From Pontibacillus salicampi (GTDB lineage Bacteria; Bacillota; Bacilli; Bacillales; BH030062): a stretch of 64,000 nt of DNA. The notes beneath the pieces are model-generated. The model made no database searches. It was not told the DNA's origin and was given only the letters and a program-made list of their open reading frames with translations. The stretch spans positions 124,001 through 188,000 of the forward strand of contig NZ_JBHLTP010000013.1 in NCBI RefSeq assembly GCF_042434395.1. The letters are read 5' to 3'. Of this stretch, positions 40,487 to 48,834 are shown one piece after another; position 1 is the first letter of the stretch; each line of letters begins with the position of its first letter. The translations under genes and the position numbers were made by a program.

Positions 40487-41662
40487 ATGAAAATGAAAGC
40501 TGCCGTGATGAATGCTGTTGGAAGCCCGGTAGAAATTAGGGAAGTCGATTTAGAGAGCCCGAAGTCGAATGAGGTATTAGTGAAGATAGAAGCCACGAGT
40601 ATTTGTCATAGTGACTTAAATGCCTTGAACGATTTAACCACACCAACACCGACCATATTAGGTCATGAAGGGGCAGGGATAGTAGCGGATATTGGCCCGA
40701 ACGTGAAACATGTGAAAGTAGGTGATCGAGTAGCATTGAACTGGGTTCCTTACTGCGGAGTTTGCGAATACTGTACAGCCGGGCATTTTCACTTATGTGA
40801 GGAAGCGTTTGGACCAATGTTTGATGGAACATTGATGGATGGAACGTCACGGTTAAGTATGGATGGCAGACAGATGTACCATCATTCGTTATTATCTACT
40901 TTCGCGGAATATACAGTCGTGCCGGAGATGTCTTGTGTAAAGCTGCCGGACGGAATGCCGTTAACCCAAGCTTCCTTGATTGGATGTGGTGTTGCTACTG
41001 GTTACGGTGCTGCGGTGAATGCAGCTCAGGTAACACCTGGATCCAGTGTGGCTGTGTTTGGGATTGGTGGAGTTGGTATTAATGCTATTCAAGGAGCTAG
41101 AATAGCAGGAGCAGAAAAAATAATTGCTTGTGATGTAAAGGAACAAAATTTACTGATTGCCAAACAATTCGGAGCCACGCATACTATCCATGTAGGAAAA
41201 GAGAACGCTGAGGAATCTCTGAAAGCGCTAACAAACGGTCTGGGTGTCCATTATGCAATTGATTGCTCAGGTAACACCAAGGCAACGGAAAGTGCGTGGA
41301 AGGGTACGAGAAAACGAGGAGTGGTTGTAGTGGTTGGCGCCTATAATCCTTCGATGATGGTCAATATTCCTGCATCAGGGTTTCATCGCGTAGGCAAAGT
41401 ATTGAAGGGTAGTTTTTATGGAGATACACAGCCACTGAGAGACTTTCCTACGATAGCTAGGCTATACTTAGAGGGAAGGTATAAACTAGATGAGCTAGTG
41501 TTGAAGACGATAGCTTTAGAGGATATTAATCAAGTATTTGACTCCTTTCATGACCATTCCTGTATGAATGTGGGACGCTCTGTTATTGATTTCTCTCAAA
41601 AACAGCCTAAACAGCAAAATGTAAGCGATACCAAAATGGAGCTGGGGAATAGTTATGCCTAA
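40487..41662 (+). CDS. Zinc-dependent alcohol dehydrogenase (MDR family)
   Basis: A 391-residue medium-chain dehydrogenase. Catalytic zinc ligands: Cys in TSICHSDLNAL, His-Glu in LGHEGAGIV, and Cys in LIGCGVATGYGAA. Structural zinc: four Cys in PYCGVCEYCTAGHFHLCEE. The coenzyme fold has VFGIGGVGINAIQGARIAGA, and the strand-2 end ACDVKEQ carries an Asp, favouring NAD. It would oxidise an alcohol to an aldehyde. GAGGGGGAAC precedes the ATG. The stop overlaps the start of the BCCT transporter by 8 bases. Together with the aldehyde dehydrogenase at the operon end it implies alcohol-to-acid oxidation of a BCCT substrate (inference). Confidence 0.9.
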   Translation: MKMKAAVMNAVGSPVEIREVDLESPKSNEVLVKIEATSICHSDLNALNDLTTPTPTILGHEGAGIVADIGPNVKHVKVGDRVALNWVPYCGVCEYCTAGHFHLCEEAFGPMFDGTLMDGTSRLSMDGRQMYHHSLLSTFAEYTVVPEMSCVKLPDGMPLTQASLIGCGVATGYGAAVNAAQVTPGSSVAVFGIGGVGINAIQGARIAGAEKIIACDVKEQNLLIAKQFGATHTIHVGKENAEESLKALTNGLGVHYAIDCSGNTKATESAWKGTRKRGVVVVVGAYNPSMMVNIPASGFHRVGKVLKGSFYGDTQPLRDFPTIARLYLEGRYKLDELVLKTIALEDINQVFDSFHDHSCMNVGRSVIDFSQKQPKQQNVSDTKMELGNSYA

Positions 41663-43235
41663 TCTTCGTCACGCTGTCTTTTGGCCCCCATTCTTATTGC
41701 TGATCGGTGCGGCAATTTTGAGTCTGACCCGAAAGGATATTTTCGTTCAAGTAACGACGAATGCGAACGATTGGGTGATTAATCACCTAGGCTGGCTGTT
41801 TAGTATTTCAGGACTGTTGATGGTATTTGGCTGTATTGCAGTTTATTTTTCTCCACTTGGTAACATTCGCATAGGGGGAAGGGAGGCTAAGCCCTCCCTT
41901 GGCATCGTAAGCTGGTTCGCCATCGCCTTAACTACAACAATTGCTACTTTAACCTTTTGGTCTCTGGTAGAGCCGATTTATCATCTTAGCCAGCCACCCG
42001 CTTCCCTTGGAATAGAACCAGGTTCACCAGAAGCGGCCATGTTCTCTTTATCAACCCTTTATTTACATTGGACCATTACGCCGTATGCTATCTATACGGT
42101 TCCTGCGATAGTATTCGCCTTTGCGTATTACAACATGAAGCTGCCCTACAGCCTCAGCTCTCCTTTAGTGCCTGTATTAGGCAGGAAGGTAGTAGACGGT
42201 AAGATGGGCACTGTAGTGGATTCCGTATCGCTTTATACGCTTGCGACAGGCATGGCGGCTTCAATGGGGACGAGTATTTTGAATCTATCTGGCGGTATTA
42301 ATTATATAACCGGTATAGAGAGCACTCCGATGATGTGGGCGATTGTGGCAGCTGTTGTAATGATTACCTTTGTTATTTCCTCGTCTACTGGATTAATGAA
42401 AGGTATTAGATTCTTATCCAATATTAATATTCGCGTCTTTGTTATCATTACCATCTTCGTGTTTATCGTTGGTCCAACAAGCTACATTTTAAATGCTAGT
42501 ACAGAAGCGTTTGGAAACTTTCTATCTAGTTTTTTTGAGAAAAGCTTATTTACTGGAGAGATTAATAGTGATCCTTGGCCTGGTGCATGGACTACCTTTT
42601 ACTGGGCTAGCTGGTTTGCATGGGCACTTATTATTTCTTTATTTCTTGGAAGAATTGCCTTTGGGTATAAAGTGAAAACGGTTATCTTAGTCAACTTTGT
42701 CTTGCCAGCTATTTTTGGAGCTGTATGGATTAGCGTCTTCGGAGGCTCCGCGCTATTTTTGGATGTAAACGGTGGAGAGTTGTCGGCCCTGCTTGCTAAT
42801 AATGGACCGGAAACCGTGCTTTATGGTGTATTCGCTGGGTTACCGTGGGCACAAATTATTATTCCGTTCTTCATTTTCATTGTGTTTGTAACCTTTGTTA
42901 CCGCATGTGATTCTAATAATGCCGCGATGAGTGGCATCAGCTCTCATGGCATCTCTCCAGAAAATCCAGAGCCCTCTACGCTCATAAAAGTCGTGTGGGG
43001 CGTGACCGTTAGTATCATTTCCTGGACGATGATTAGCTTCGCCAACATTGATGGGGTGAAGATGCTGAATAATTTAGGTGGTGTTCCTGCTTTATTGCTG
43101 GAGCTCATCGTATTCGGATCGTTAATGAAAATTGCTAGAAATCCATGGAAGTATGACGCTACCATGTCTCAGGATGATTCTCATTGGGAGGTGGATAGTC
43201 CAACAGCCGATGAACCAAATAAGTTTTCCATGTAA
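41655..43235 (+). CDS. BCCT-family betaine/choline/carnitine-type transporter
   Basis: A 526-residue transporter with 12 helices, Na+- or H+-coupled. ATLTFWSLVEPIYHLSQPPA and STLYLHWTITPYAIYTVPAI are BCCT signatures. FYWASWFAWALIISLFLGRI is the Trp-rich helix that builds the quaternary-ammonium aromatic cage in BetP-like proteins, followed by FGAVWISVFGGSALF. No long C-terminal osmosensing tail is present, so it is probably a nutrient importer rather than an osmoprotectant system (inference). It overlaps the dehydrogenase gene by 8 bases. Confidence 0.9.
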   Translation: MPNLRHAVFWPPFLLLIGAAILSLTRKDIFVQVTTNANDWVINHLGWLFSISGLLMVFGCIAVYFSPLGNIRIGGREAKPSLGIVSWFAIALTTTIATLTFWSLVEPIYHLSQPPASLGIEPGSPEAAMFSLSTLYLHWTITPYAIYTVPAIVFAFAYYNMKLPYSLSSPLVPVLGRKVVDGKMGTVVDSVSLYTLATGMAASMGTSILNLSGGINYITGIESTPMMWAIVAAVVMITFVISSSTGLMKGIRFLSNINIRVFVIITIFVFIVGPTSYILNASTEAFGNFLSSFFEKSLFTGEINSDPWPGAWTTFYWASWFAWALIISLFLGRIAFGYKVKTVILVNFVLPAIFGAVWISVFGGSALFLDVNGGELSALLANNGPETVLYGVFAGLPWAQIIIPFFIFIVFVTFVTACDSNNAAMSGISSHGISPENPEPSTLIKVVWGVTVSIISWTMISFANIDGVKMLNNLGGVPALLLELIVFGSLMKIARNPWKYDATMSQDDSHWEVDSPTADEPNKFSM

Positions 43236-43303
43236 CAGCATACTTGTTCCCGGAACTGATCTGTGAAGGAATCAAACCTATTAAAAAGAAAGGATGACGG
43301 ATA

Positions 43304-43831
43304 ATGAGTATTATTACTAAAGGGTACGATGGGAAATTTGGCGAAGCGTACGGAGGAGATCTTCCAAACGGTGTGCATATGAATGTGGTCTTGGCAGAAC
43401 GGGGTAGTGCAACGTATGCGGAGGCTGTTCGTTCTCTTGCAAGTCCAACAAAAGGGCACGTTCCTTTCCTTGCTTGCCTAGGGGCTAATAATCTTGTGCG
43501 CCCAACTACTATCGTTATCAATAAAGTAACAATGGAAGACGAGGAATATGCGAGATTATTTTCCGGAGCCGCTCAAATTGGATTGAGTCAAGGAGTATTA
43601 GATGCGGTGAAGGAAGGATACATTCAGCAGGAGGATATGGAGGATATTGCCTTGCTTGTCGCATGCTGGCTTGACCCGGATGCCACAGAGGAGACCACCA
43701 TTCGGTTAAATGCAAGGAATGCTATGTTCGATGCCATTGTAAAGGCGATACAGCCAATTACACCAGAATATGTCGAGGATCAGCTGCAATATTATGAAAC
43801 AGCTCGTAACAATTTCTATAAAGGGAATTAA
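43304..43831 (+). CDS. PF06684 (DUF1185, 'amino acid synthesis') family protein
   Basis: A 175-residue cytoplasmic protein with no membrane segment. GYDGKFGEAYGGDLPNGVHM, VVLAERGSATYAEAVRSLAS and HVPFLACLGANNLVRPTTI fit the PF06684 family; the family has a compact chorismate-mutase-like fold and no proven reaction despite its name. GAAAGGATGACGGATA precedes the ATG. It sits between the transporter and the aldehyde dehydrogenase, so it probably performs an uncharacterised step on the imported compound. Family fairly sure, function unknown. Confidence 0.78.
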   Translation: MSIITKGYDGKFGEAYGGDLPNGVHMNVVLAERGSATYAEAVRSLASPTKGHVPFLACLGANNLVRPTTIVINKVTMEDEEYARLFSGAAQIGLSQGVLDAVKEGYIQQEDMEDIALLVACWLDPDATEETTIRLNARNAMFDAIVKAIQPITPEYVEDQLQYYETARNNFYKGN

Positions 43832-43854
43832 TCCCTGGTGAAGGAGGAAAACAG

Positions 43855-45306
43855 GTGAAGACGAATGTGGAACCATACACTATGCTGAATTTTATAAATG
43901 GGGATTGGCACGGGGAAGGTAGAGATTTTTTCGACATCACCAATCCTGCAACTGGAGAAGTAATAGGGTCTATGCCAAACGGAACGAGAGAGGATGTACG
44001 TCGAGCTATTGATGCAGCAGATAAGGCTTTTTCCAATTGGAAGGAGCTTACGGCAGAGGAAAGGTCACACTATTTGGAGCGGTTTCACCAGAAAATAGTG
44101 GAACGTAAAGAGGAAATCGCTCATATTATCACGTTAGAAAATGGGAAGCCACTGAAGGAGTCAAAAGGCGAAGTAATGTATGCTGCTTCCTTCGTTAAAT
44201 GGTATGCAGAAGAAGGGAAGCGGATATACGGGAAAACAGTTCCTTCTAAAGGAGCAGATCATCGCATTCAAGTAATGAAGCAGCCGGTAGGAGTAGTAGC
44301 AGCTATCACACCATGGAATTTTCCGGCAGCAATGATTACTAGAAAGCTGGCACCTGCCTTAGCTGCTGGGTGTACCTTCATTGTAAAACCGCCGAAGGAA
44401 ACTCCATTGACTGCTGCTAAATTAATGGAATGCGCAAGGGAGGCTGGGATCCCTGCTGGTGTTATCAACATGGTTATTACGCCGGATGAAGCGTTTAGCG
44501 AAACTATTCAACAAAGTGAACAAGTGAGAAAGCTTACCTTCACGGGATCAACAGAAGTAGGGCGATTACTGATGAAGCAAAGCGCTGATTCCATCAAGAA
44601 CCTTTCCCTTGAACTTGGAGGGCAGGCTCCACTTGTTGTGCTAGATGATGCGGATGTAGAGAAGGCGGTAGAGGGGACGATGGCTTCCAAATTTAGAAAT
44701 GCTGGTCAAACGTGTATATGTGCCAACAGGCTATATGTACAGGAAGGTATTTATGATGCGTTTGTGGAAAGACTCAAGGAAGAAGTGCAGCAATTAAAGG
44801 TCGGAAACGGATTAGAAGAGGATACAGATATTGGGCCGCTCATTCATCAGGAAGGGCTGGAAAAGGTGGAGCAGCACGTTAGGGACGCCGTTAAGCAAGG
44901 TGCGACTATCGTAGTTGGCGGGAAAGAGTACGAGTCTGGCATAGGGGGAGGAACCTTCTTTGAGCCAACCTTGATTCTGGATGCGGAAGAAGGCATGCTC
45001 TGTATGACGGAAGAAACCTTTGGTCCTGTTGTGCCAGTCCAAAAAATACACTCGGATGAAGAGGCTGTTCGTCTCGCTAATGATACTCCGTTTGGGCTAG
45101 CGGCCTATTTCTTTACAGAAAGCATGAGTCGTGGAACGAAGCTTGCAGAAGCACTCGATTATGGAATTATTGGCTGGAATCATGGTGCCCCATCCACCGC
45201 CCAGGCCCCATTTGGTGGAATGAAACAAAGCGGTTTAGGACGGGAGGGAGGAGCAGAAGGAATCGAAGCCTTCCTTGAAACGAAATATCTTTCTATTGGA
45301 TTGTAA
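43855..45306 (+). CDS. NAD(P)-dependent aldehyde dehydrogenase, succinate-semialdehyde type
   Basis: A 483-residue aldehyde dehydrogenase. PWNFPAAMITRKLAPALAAG begins the coenzyme fold, and FTGSTEVGRLLM is the NAD loop. The catalytic Glu is in LSLELGGQAPLVVLDDADVE, and the catalytic Cys is in FRNAGQTCICANRLYV. The C-terminal FGGMKQSGLGREGGAEGIEA is typical of the succinate/glutarate-semialdehyde clade. It would oxidise the aldehyde made by the operon's alcohol dehydrogenase. GTG 43855 follows GAAGGAGG. It is the last gene; a strong bidirectional terminator follows. Confidence 0.88.
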   Translation: MKTNVEPYTMLNFINGDWHGEGRDFFDITNPATGEVIGSMPNGTREDVRRAIDAADKAFSNWKELTAEERSHYLERFHQKIVERKEEIAHIITLENGKPLKESKGEVMYAASFVKWYAEEGKRIYGKTVPSKGADHRIQVMKQPVGVVAAITPWNFPAAMITRKLAPALAAGCTFIVKPPKETPLTAAKLMECAREAGIPAGVINMVITPDEAFSETIQQSEQVRKLTFTGSTEVGRLLMKQSADSIKNLSLELGGQAPLVVLDDADVEKAVEGTMASKFRNAGQTCICANRLYVQEGIYDAFVERLKEEVQQLKVGNGLEEDTDIGPLIHQEGLEKVEQHVRDAVKQGATIVVGGKEYESGIGGGTFFEPTLILDAEEGMLCMTEETFGPVVPVQKIHSDEEAVRLANDTPFGLAAYFFTESMSRGTKLAEALDYGIIGWNHGAPSTAQAPFGGMKQSGLGREGGAEGIEAFLETKYLSIGL

Positions 45307-45333
45307 TGAAATACAATCGAGTATAGAAAACCA

Positions 45334-45380
45334 AAAAAAGTTGCCTGCATGGTGAGAAAACACCGTGAGGCAACTTTTCT
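45334..45380. terminator. Bidirectional terminator between the catabolic operon and hemQ
   Basis: AAAGTTGCCT pairs with AGGCAACTTT, with an inner GGTG/CACC stem. T runs exist on both sides, so it serves both convergent units. Confidence 0.88.
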
Positions 45381-45384
45381 TATG

Positions 45385-46128
45385 TTATATGTGAAGGAAT
45401 TGTGCTATCTTATCCTCTGTCATCCGATTTCCGACGTAGAAGGAGCCGAAATCGCCATAGCGGGCACTTACTTCGTCAAAACGCATTTCATACACGAGCT
45501 TCTTAAATTGGAGAGGATCGTGTGCAAATAACGTGACTCCCCATTCCCAATCATCAAAGCCAACGGAGCCAGTAATGATCTGACGCACTTTTCCTGCGTA
45601 CTTACGACCAATCATACCGTGTGAATACATTAGCTTACTGCGATCTTCCATCGGCAGCATGTACCAGTTATCCTCTCCATCTCGGCGCTTGTCCATTGGA
45701 TAGAAACAAATGTAGTCCCATTTTGGCAGAATAGGCTTCAAACGAGCCTGGATTTCTGGGTCCGTGTCGATATCTTTTCCTTTAGCCATATACGTGGATA
45801 GCTCCACGATAGATACATAGGAATAACTTTTCTCTGTAAATTCGGAAAGCTTGGTCTTGTTAAACTCATTTTCAATGTCATTTAGCTCATCTAACGTTGG
45901 ACGAAGGATCATCATCATAAAATCCGCTTTTTGACCAACAACGGAATACAGGGCATGACTTCCTTCTTTATTCTTCTCTGTTTGATTCCATTTTTCTAAG
46001 AGCTGATGGAATTCATGGATAGCAGATTCTCGTTCATCACTAGATGCTTGCTTCCAGGAAGTCCAATCCATTGTACGTAAATCGTGCAGGCAGTACCAAC
46101 CTTCTATTGTAGTAGCTGCTTCAGGCAT
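45385..46128 (-). CDS. hemQ: Coproheme decarboxylase HemQ
   Basis: A 247-residue chlorite-dismutase-fold enzyme (B. subtilis YwfI) that converts coproheme III to heme b in the Gram-positive heme pathway. CFYPMDKRRDGEDNWYM contains the catalytic Tyr and the Lys four residues later. KLMYSHGMIGRKYAGKV carries the proximal heme His. The C-terminal DDWEWGVTLFAHDPLQF and RMTEDKIAQFL are conserved. Normal length. It diverges from pta as in B. subtilis. Confidence 0.94.
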   Translation of the reverse strand: MPEAATTIEGWYCLHDLRTMDWTSWKQASSDERESAIHEFHQLLEKWNQTEKNKEGSHALYSVVGQKADFMMMILRPTLDELNDIENEFNKTKLSEFTEKSYSYVSIVELSTYMAKGKDIDTDPEIQARLKPILPKWDYICFYPMDKRRDGEDNWYMLPMEDRSKLMYSHGMIGRKYAGKVRQIITGSVGFDDWEWGVTLFAHDPLQFKKLVYEMRFDEVSARYGDFGSFYVGNRMTEDKIAQFLHI

Positions 46129-46344
46129 TCTGAATCGCTCCTTTATATTGTGAAATAGTAAATTTCTGCAACTGAGTTTACTATAACATAATCAGGATGG
46201 GGGAAGGAAACGATTAAAAGGAGCGAGAGAGGGAAAGATAAAGGCGGTTGAAGCACATAAAGGGAAAAACGACAATGTTGTGAAGGTTTCTGGTAAATGT
46301 GTGAAAATAAAGACATTTATTGTTCAAGGGGTCGAGGCTTTCAT

Positions 46345-46372
46345 TTGAACACAAAACGTTTTATCATATATA
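46345..46372 (+). promoter_or_regulatory. Candidate pta promoter
   Basis: TTGAAC (46345-46350) and TATATA (46367-46372) have a 16-base spacer; the spacer holds AAAACGTTTT, a partial cre-like core. It is 28 bases before the pta start. Confidence 0.45.
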
Positions 46373-46399
46373 ACAGATATACTGATGGAGGGATAACAT

Positions 46400-47371
46400 A
46401 TGAGCAACCTGTTTGATTCACTACGCAGCAAATTAAGCGGTTCTAACAAGAGAGTAGTGCTTCCGGAAGGATTAGATGAGCGGATTTTAACAGCAGCATC
46501 CATGCTTTCTGAAGAAGGGTATATTACACCTGTACTAATCGGAAACAAAGATGAAATAAAACAGAAGGCAGCAGATTTAGACGTAAACATCGATGGTGCT
46601 GACATTTTAGATCCGGAGCAATACGAGGAATTTGATGCGATGGTAGCATCCTTTGTGGAACGTCGTAACGGAAAAGCGACAGAGGAAAAGGCTCGCGAAA
46701 TGCTGAAAGACGGCAACTACTTTGGTACCATGCTCGTGTATATGGGTAAAGCAGAGGGCCTTGTTAGTGGAGCAGTACATTCCACAGCAGATACCGTTCG
46801 TCCAGCTCTGCAAATTATTAAAACGAAGCCAGGTATCAAGAAGACGTCTGGTATCTTTATCATGGTGCGCGATGAGGAGAAATATGCTTTTGCAGACTGT
46901 GCCATTAATATCTCTCCAGACAGCCAAGATCTAGCTGAGATTGCTCTAGCTAGTGCTGAAACGGCTCAGCTGTTTGATATTGATCCGCGAGTAGCTATGC
47001 TAAGCTTCTCAACGAAAGGTTCTGCTCAGTCTCCTGAAACCGAAAAAGTAACAGATGCAGTGAAGATTGCTAAGGAACAAAACCCAAACCTAGCTCTAGA
47101 TGGAGAATTCCAATTCGATGCAGCCTTCGTTCCATCTGTAGCAGAGAAAAAAGCGCCAAACTCTGAGCTCAATGGAGATGCGAATGTATTTGTATTCCCA
47201 AGCCTTGAGGCAGGTAATATTGGCTACAAAATCGCTCAGCGAATGGGGAACTTCGATGCAGTAGGTCCGGTTCTACAAGGGCTGAACGCTCCTGTAAACG
47301 ATCTATCACGTGGCTGTAGTGCGGATGATGTGTACAAGCTTGCATTAATCACAGCTGCTCAATCTTTATAA
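46400..47371 (+). CDS. pta: Phosphate acetyltransferase
   Basis: A 323-residue enzyme that interconverts acetyl-CoA and acetyl phosphate, the first step of acetate overflow. RVVLPEGLDERILTAASML, MLVYMGKAEGLVSGAVHSTA and MLSFSTKGSAQSPETEKVTD carry the conserved Ser/Arg/Asp of the Pta fold. VFVFPSLEAGNIGYKIAQRM and GLNAPVNDLSRGCSADDV close the active site. Short Pta type without regulatory domain. GGAGGG lies 7 bases before the ATG. It shares a terminator with lipL. Confidence 0.95.
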   Translation: MSNLFDSLRSKLSGSNKRVVLPEGLDERILTAASMLSEEGYITPVLIGNKDEIKQKAADLDVNIDGADILDPEQYEEFDAMVASFVERRNGKATEEKAREMLKDGNYFGTMLVYMGKAEGLVSGAVHSTADTVRPALQIIKTKPGIKKTSGIFIMVRDEEKYAFADCAINISPDSQDLAEIALASAETAQLFDIDPRVAMLSFSTKGSAQSPETEKVTDAVKIAKEQNPNLALDGEFQFDAAFVPSVAEKKAPNSELNGDANVFVFPSLEAGNIGYKIAQRMGNFDAVGPVLQGLNAPVNDLSRGCSADDVYKLALITAAQSL

Positions 47372-47392
47372 TAGACACAAGCTATCACAGCT

Positions 47393-47436
47393 AAAAAAGC
47401 ACTGGCACCTTAAACAAGGTGGTCCAGTGCTTTTTC
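47393..47436. terminator. Bidirectional terminator shared by pta and lipL
   Basis: GCACTGGCACC and GGTGGTCCAGTGC pair, with AAAAAA before and TTTTT after, so it works on both strands. The last codons and stop of lipL lie inside it. Confidence 0.88.
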
Positions 47437-48252
47437 ATTACGTTGAACCATTTGGTCGAATCGCTTGTCAAACCATTCCATTTCCTGATCGGTCATTGGA
47501 TCTGTGACAATGTGGCCGCTTAGCTCGTGAAGCTTATATAGCATGCGGTTTCGTATGTCCTGAACCGACAATTCCTTCTTCCATAATTCCTCTAGAGAGG
47601 CCATTGATTCCGGTACTATAGCAGGATAGGAGAAAGTTGTTTCTGCGTCCTTCTTTCCAATTTCATAGAATTGACGAAGCAGCTCTGCCCGTTCCTGTCC
47701 GCTTCCGTTGATACAAAGGTAAATTTGCACTGCAGTGCCATTTTTCACTCTGCGCTGTGAGATGCCGGCGAATTTTTTACCATCTATGCTTAGATCGTAT
47801 GTGCCAGGGCAATAAGATCCAGTAATTTCAAATGCTTCAATAGGATATCCTTCTTCCTGAAAAAGGAGCTGGATAAATTCTACCATCGCATTGTACCCGT
47901 CATGAATGTCTACTTGTTTAGCGTCAGGGAAAATAAACGATAAATTCAGTACCCCATCGTCCAGAACGACGGCAAGTCCCCCTGAATTTCGGACAATGGT
48001 CTGATACCCCATCTCCTTTAGAAATTGTAATCCGTCCTCGATATATGGCAGGCGTGCATCCGGTATTCCTAACACAATAGTTTGATGATGGACCCATAAT
48101 CGAGCAGTTGTAGGGGAATACCCTTGCCCCACGGACATAGCTAAAGCATCGTCTGTCGCAAACGACTGCAGGGCAGAGAACGTTGGACCAAGCTCACTCT
48201 GGTCGATAAAACGAAATGATGCTGGCTGTAATAATGAATGTATTTCTTGCAT
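47410..48252 (-). CDS. lipL: Octanoyl-[GcvH]:protein N-octanoyltransferase LipL
   Basis: A 280-residue lipoyl-relay amidotransferase (B. subtilis YwfL) that moves octanoyl from GcvH to E2 subunits. The catalytic Cys is in ITGSYCPGTYDLSIDGKKFA, followed by GISQRRVKNGTAVQIYL with the conserved Lys region. IVRNSGGLAVVLDDGVLNLS holds the RxSGG motif of the BPL/LPL fold. ATG 48252 has AAAGGAG 9 bases upstream; the TTG at 48276 overlaps that site. The coding end runs into the shared terminator. Confidence 0.93.
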   Translation of the reverse strand: MQEIHSLLQPASFRFIDQSELGPTFSALQSFATDDALAMSVGQGYSPTTARLWVHHQTIVLGIPDARLPYIEDGLQFLKEMGYQTIVRNSGGLAVVLDDGVLNLSFIFPDAKQVDIHDGYNAMVEFIQLLFQEEGYPIEAFEITGSYCPGTYDLSIDGKKFAGISQRRVKNGTAVQIYLCINGSGQERAELLRQFYEIGKKDAETTFSYPAIVPESMASLEELWKKELSVQDIRNRMLYKLHELSGHIVTDPMTDQEMEWFDKRFDQMVQRNEKALDHLV

Positions 48253-48407
48253 ACTTTGGTTCTCCTTTTTTACCAAAACGTAAGGTTGTGTACTCTCTTG
48301 CTTTAAACGATTATCTGTCTGGTTCAGAGTGTGGCGCCGCTTTGGTTCTTCTTACAATAGATAGAATTCTAACGAATAAGTCCTATCTAAATAAAACGTG
48401 CGCATTC

Positions 48408-48416
48408 ATTATACCA
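48408..48416 (-). promoter_or_regulatory. Extended -10 promoter for lipL
   Basis: The minus strand reads TGGTATAAT, an extended -10 box, about 155 bases before the lipL start. The -35 region is poor. Confidence 0.4.
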
Positions 48417-48502
48417 AAGGACTAAAAAAAAGTAAGATACAAAAGAGGTTAGGAGTAGAGCTGCTTTTCTACAATTCCTTCCTTTGTCTCTCTTTATACA
48501 TC

Positions 48503-48531
48503 TTGAAAGATTGTATATTTCTCTGTACAAT
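48503..48531 (+). promoter_or_regulatory. Promoter of a putative small RNA or ywfO leader
   Basis: TTGAAA (48503-48508), a 17-base spacer and TACAAT (48526-48531) make a good SigA promoter in the 580-base gap between lipL and ywfO. Confidence 0.6.
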
Positions 48532-48537
48532 ACCATT

Positions 48538-48725
48538 TAGCCTTATCGTGTAGTTCGTTTTGCAATAGAAGTGGAAGGGTAACATTTCAAAGTGCCGAAC
48601 GGTTACCACATACCCAAAGGCGTTCGAGGGAACGAGTAAATATAATACATTACGACAAATCTAGAACAAAACCAATAAAAGAAATGAAGATACAATACCA
48701 CCTTGTCTTCCCCAAGGTGTTTTTT
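48538..48725 (+). ncRNA. Putative ~190-nt small RNA or attenuated leader
   Basis: The interval starts about 7 bases after the TACAAT box and ends at a terminator (CACCTTG / CAAGGTG, six T, 48699-48725). It contains possible pairings CGAACG/CGTTCG (48595-48626). A 15-codon frame, GTG 48592 to TAA 48639 (VPNGYHIPKGVRGNE), has a poor ribosome site. It could be an independent sRNA, or the leader of ywfO with a regulated terminator. It matches no RNA family I recognise. Confidence 0.4.
48699..48725 (+). terminator. Terminator 110 bases before ywfO
   Basis: CACCTTG and CAAGGTG pair around a short loop, followed by TTTTTT. There is no annotated plus-strand gene upstream. Confidence 0.8.
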
Positions 48726-48834
48726 ACTGCTGTGAAACTTGGAAGACGTTGGTGATTACTATTTAAGCTTTGCACATTATCGTTTATAATAAGAAAAACT
48801 ATACGACTCGAATTAGGAAGGGCAGTTATACAAT

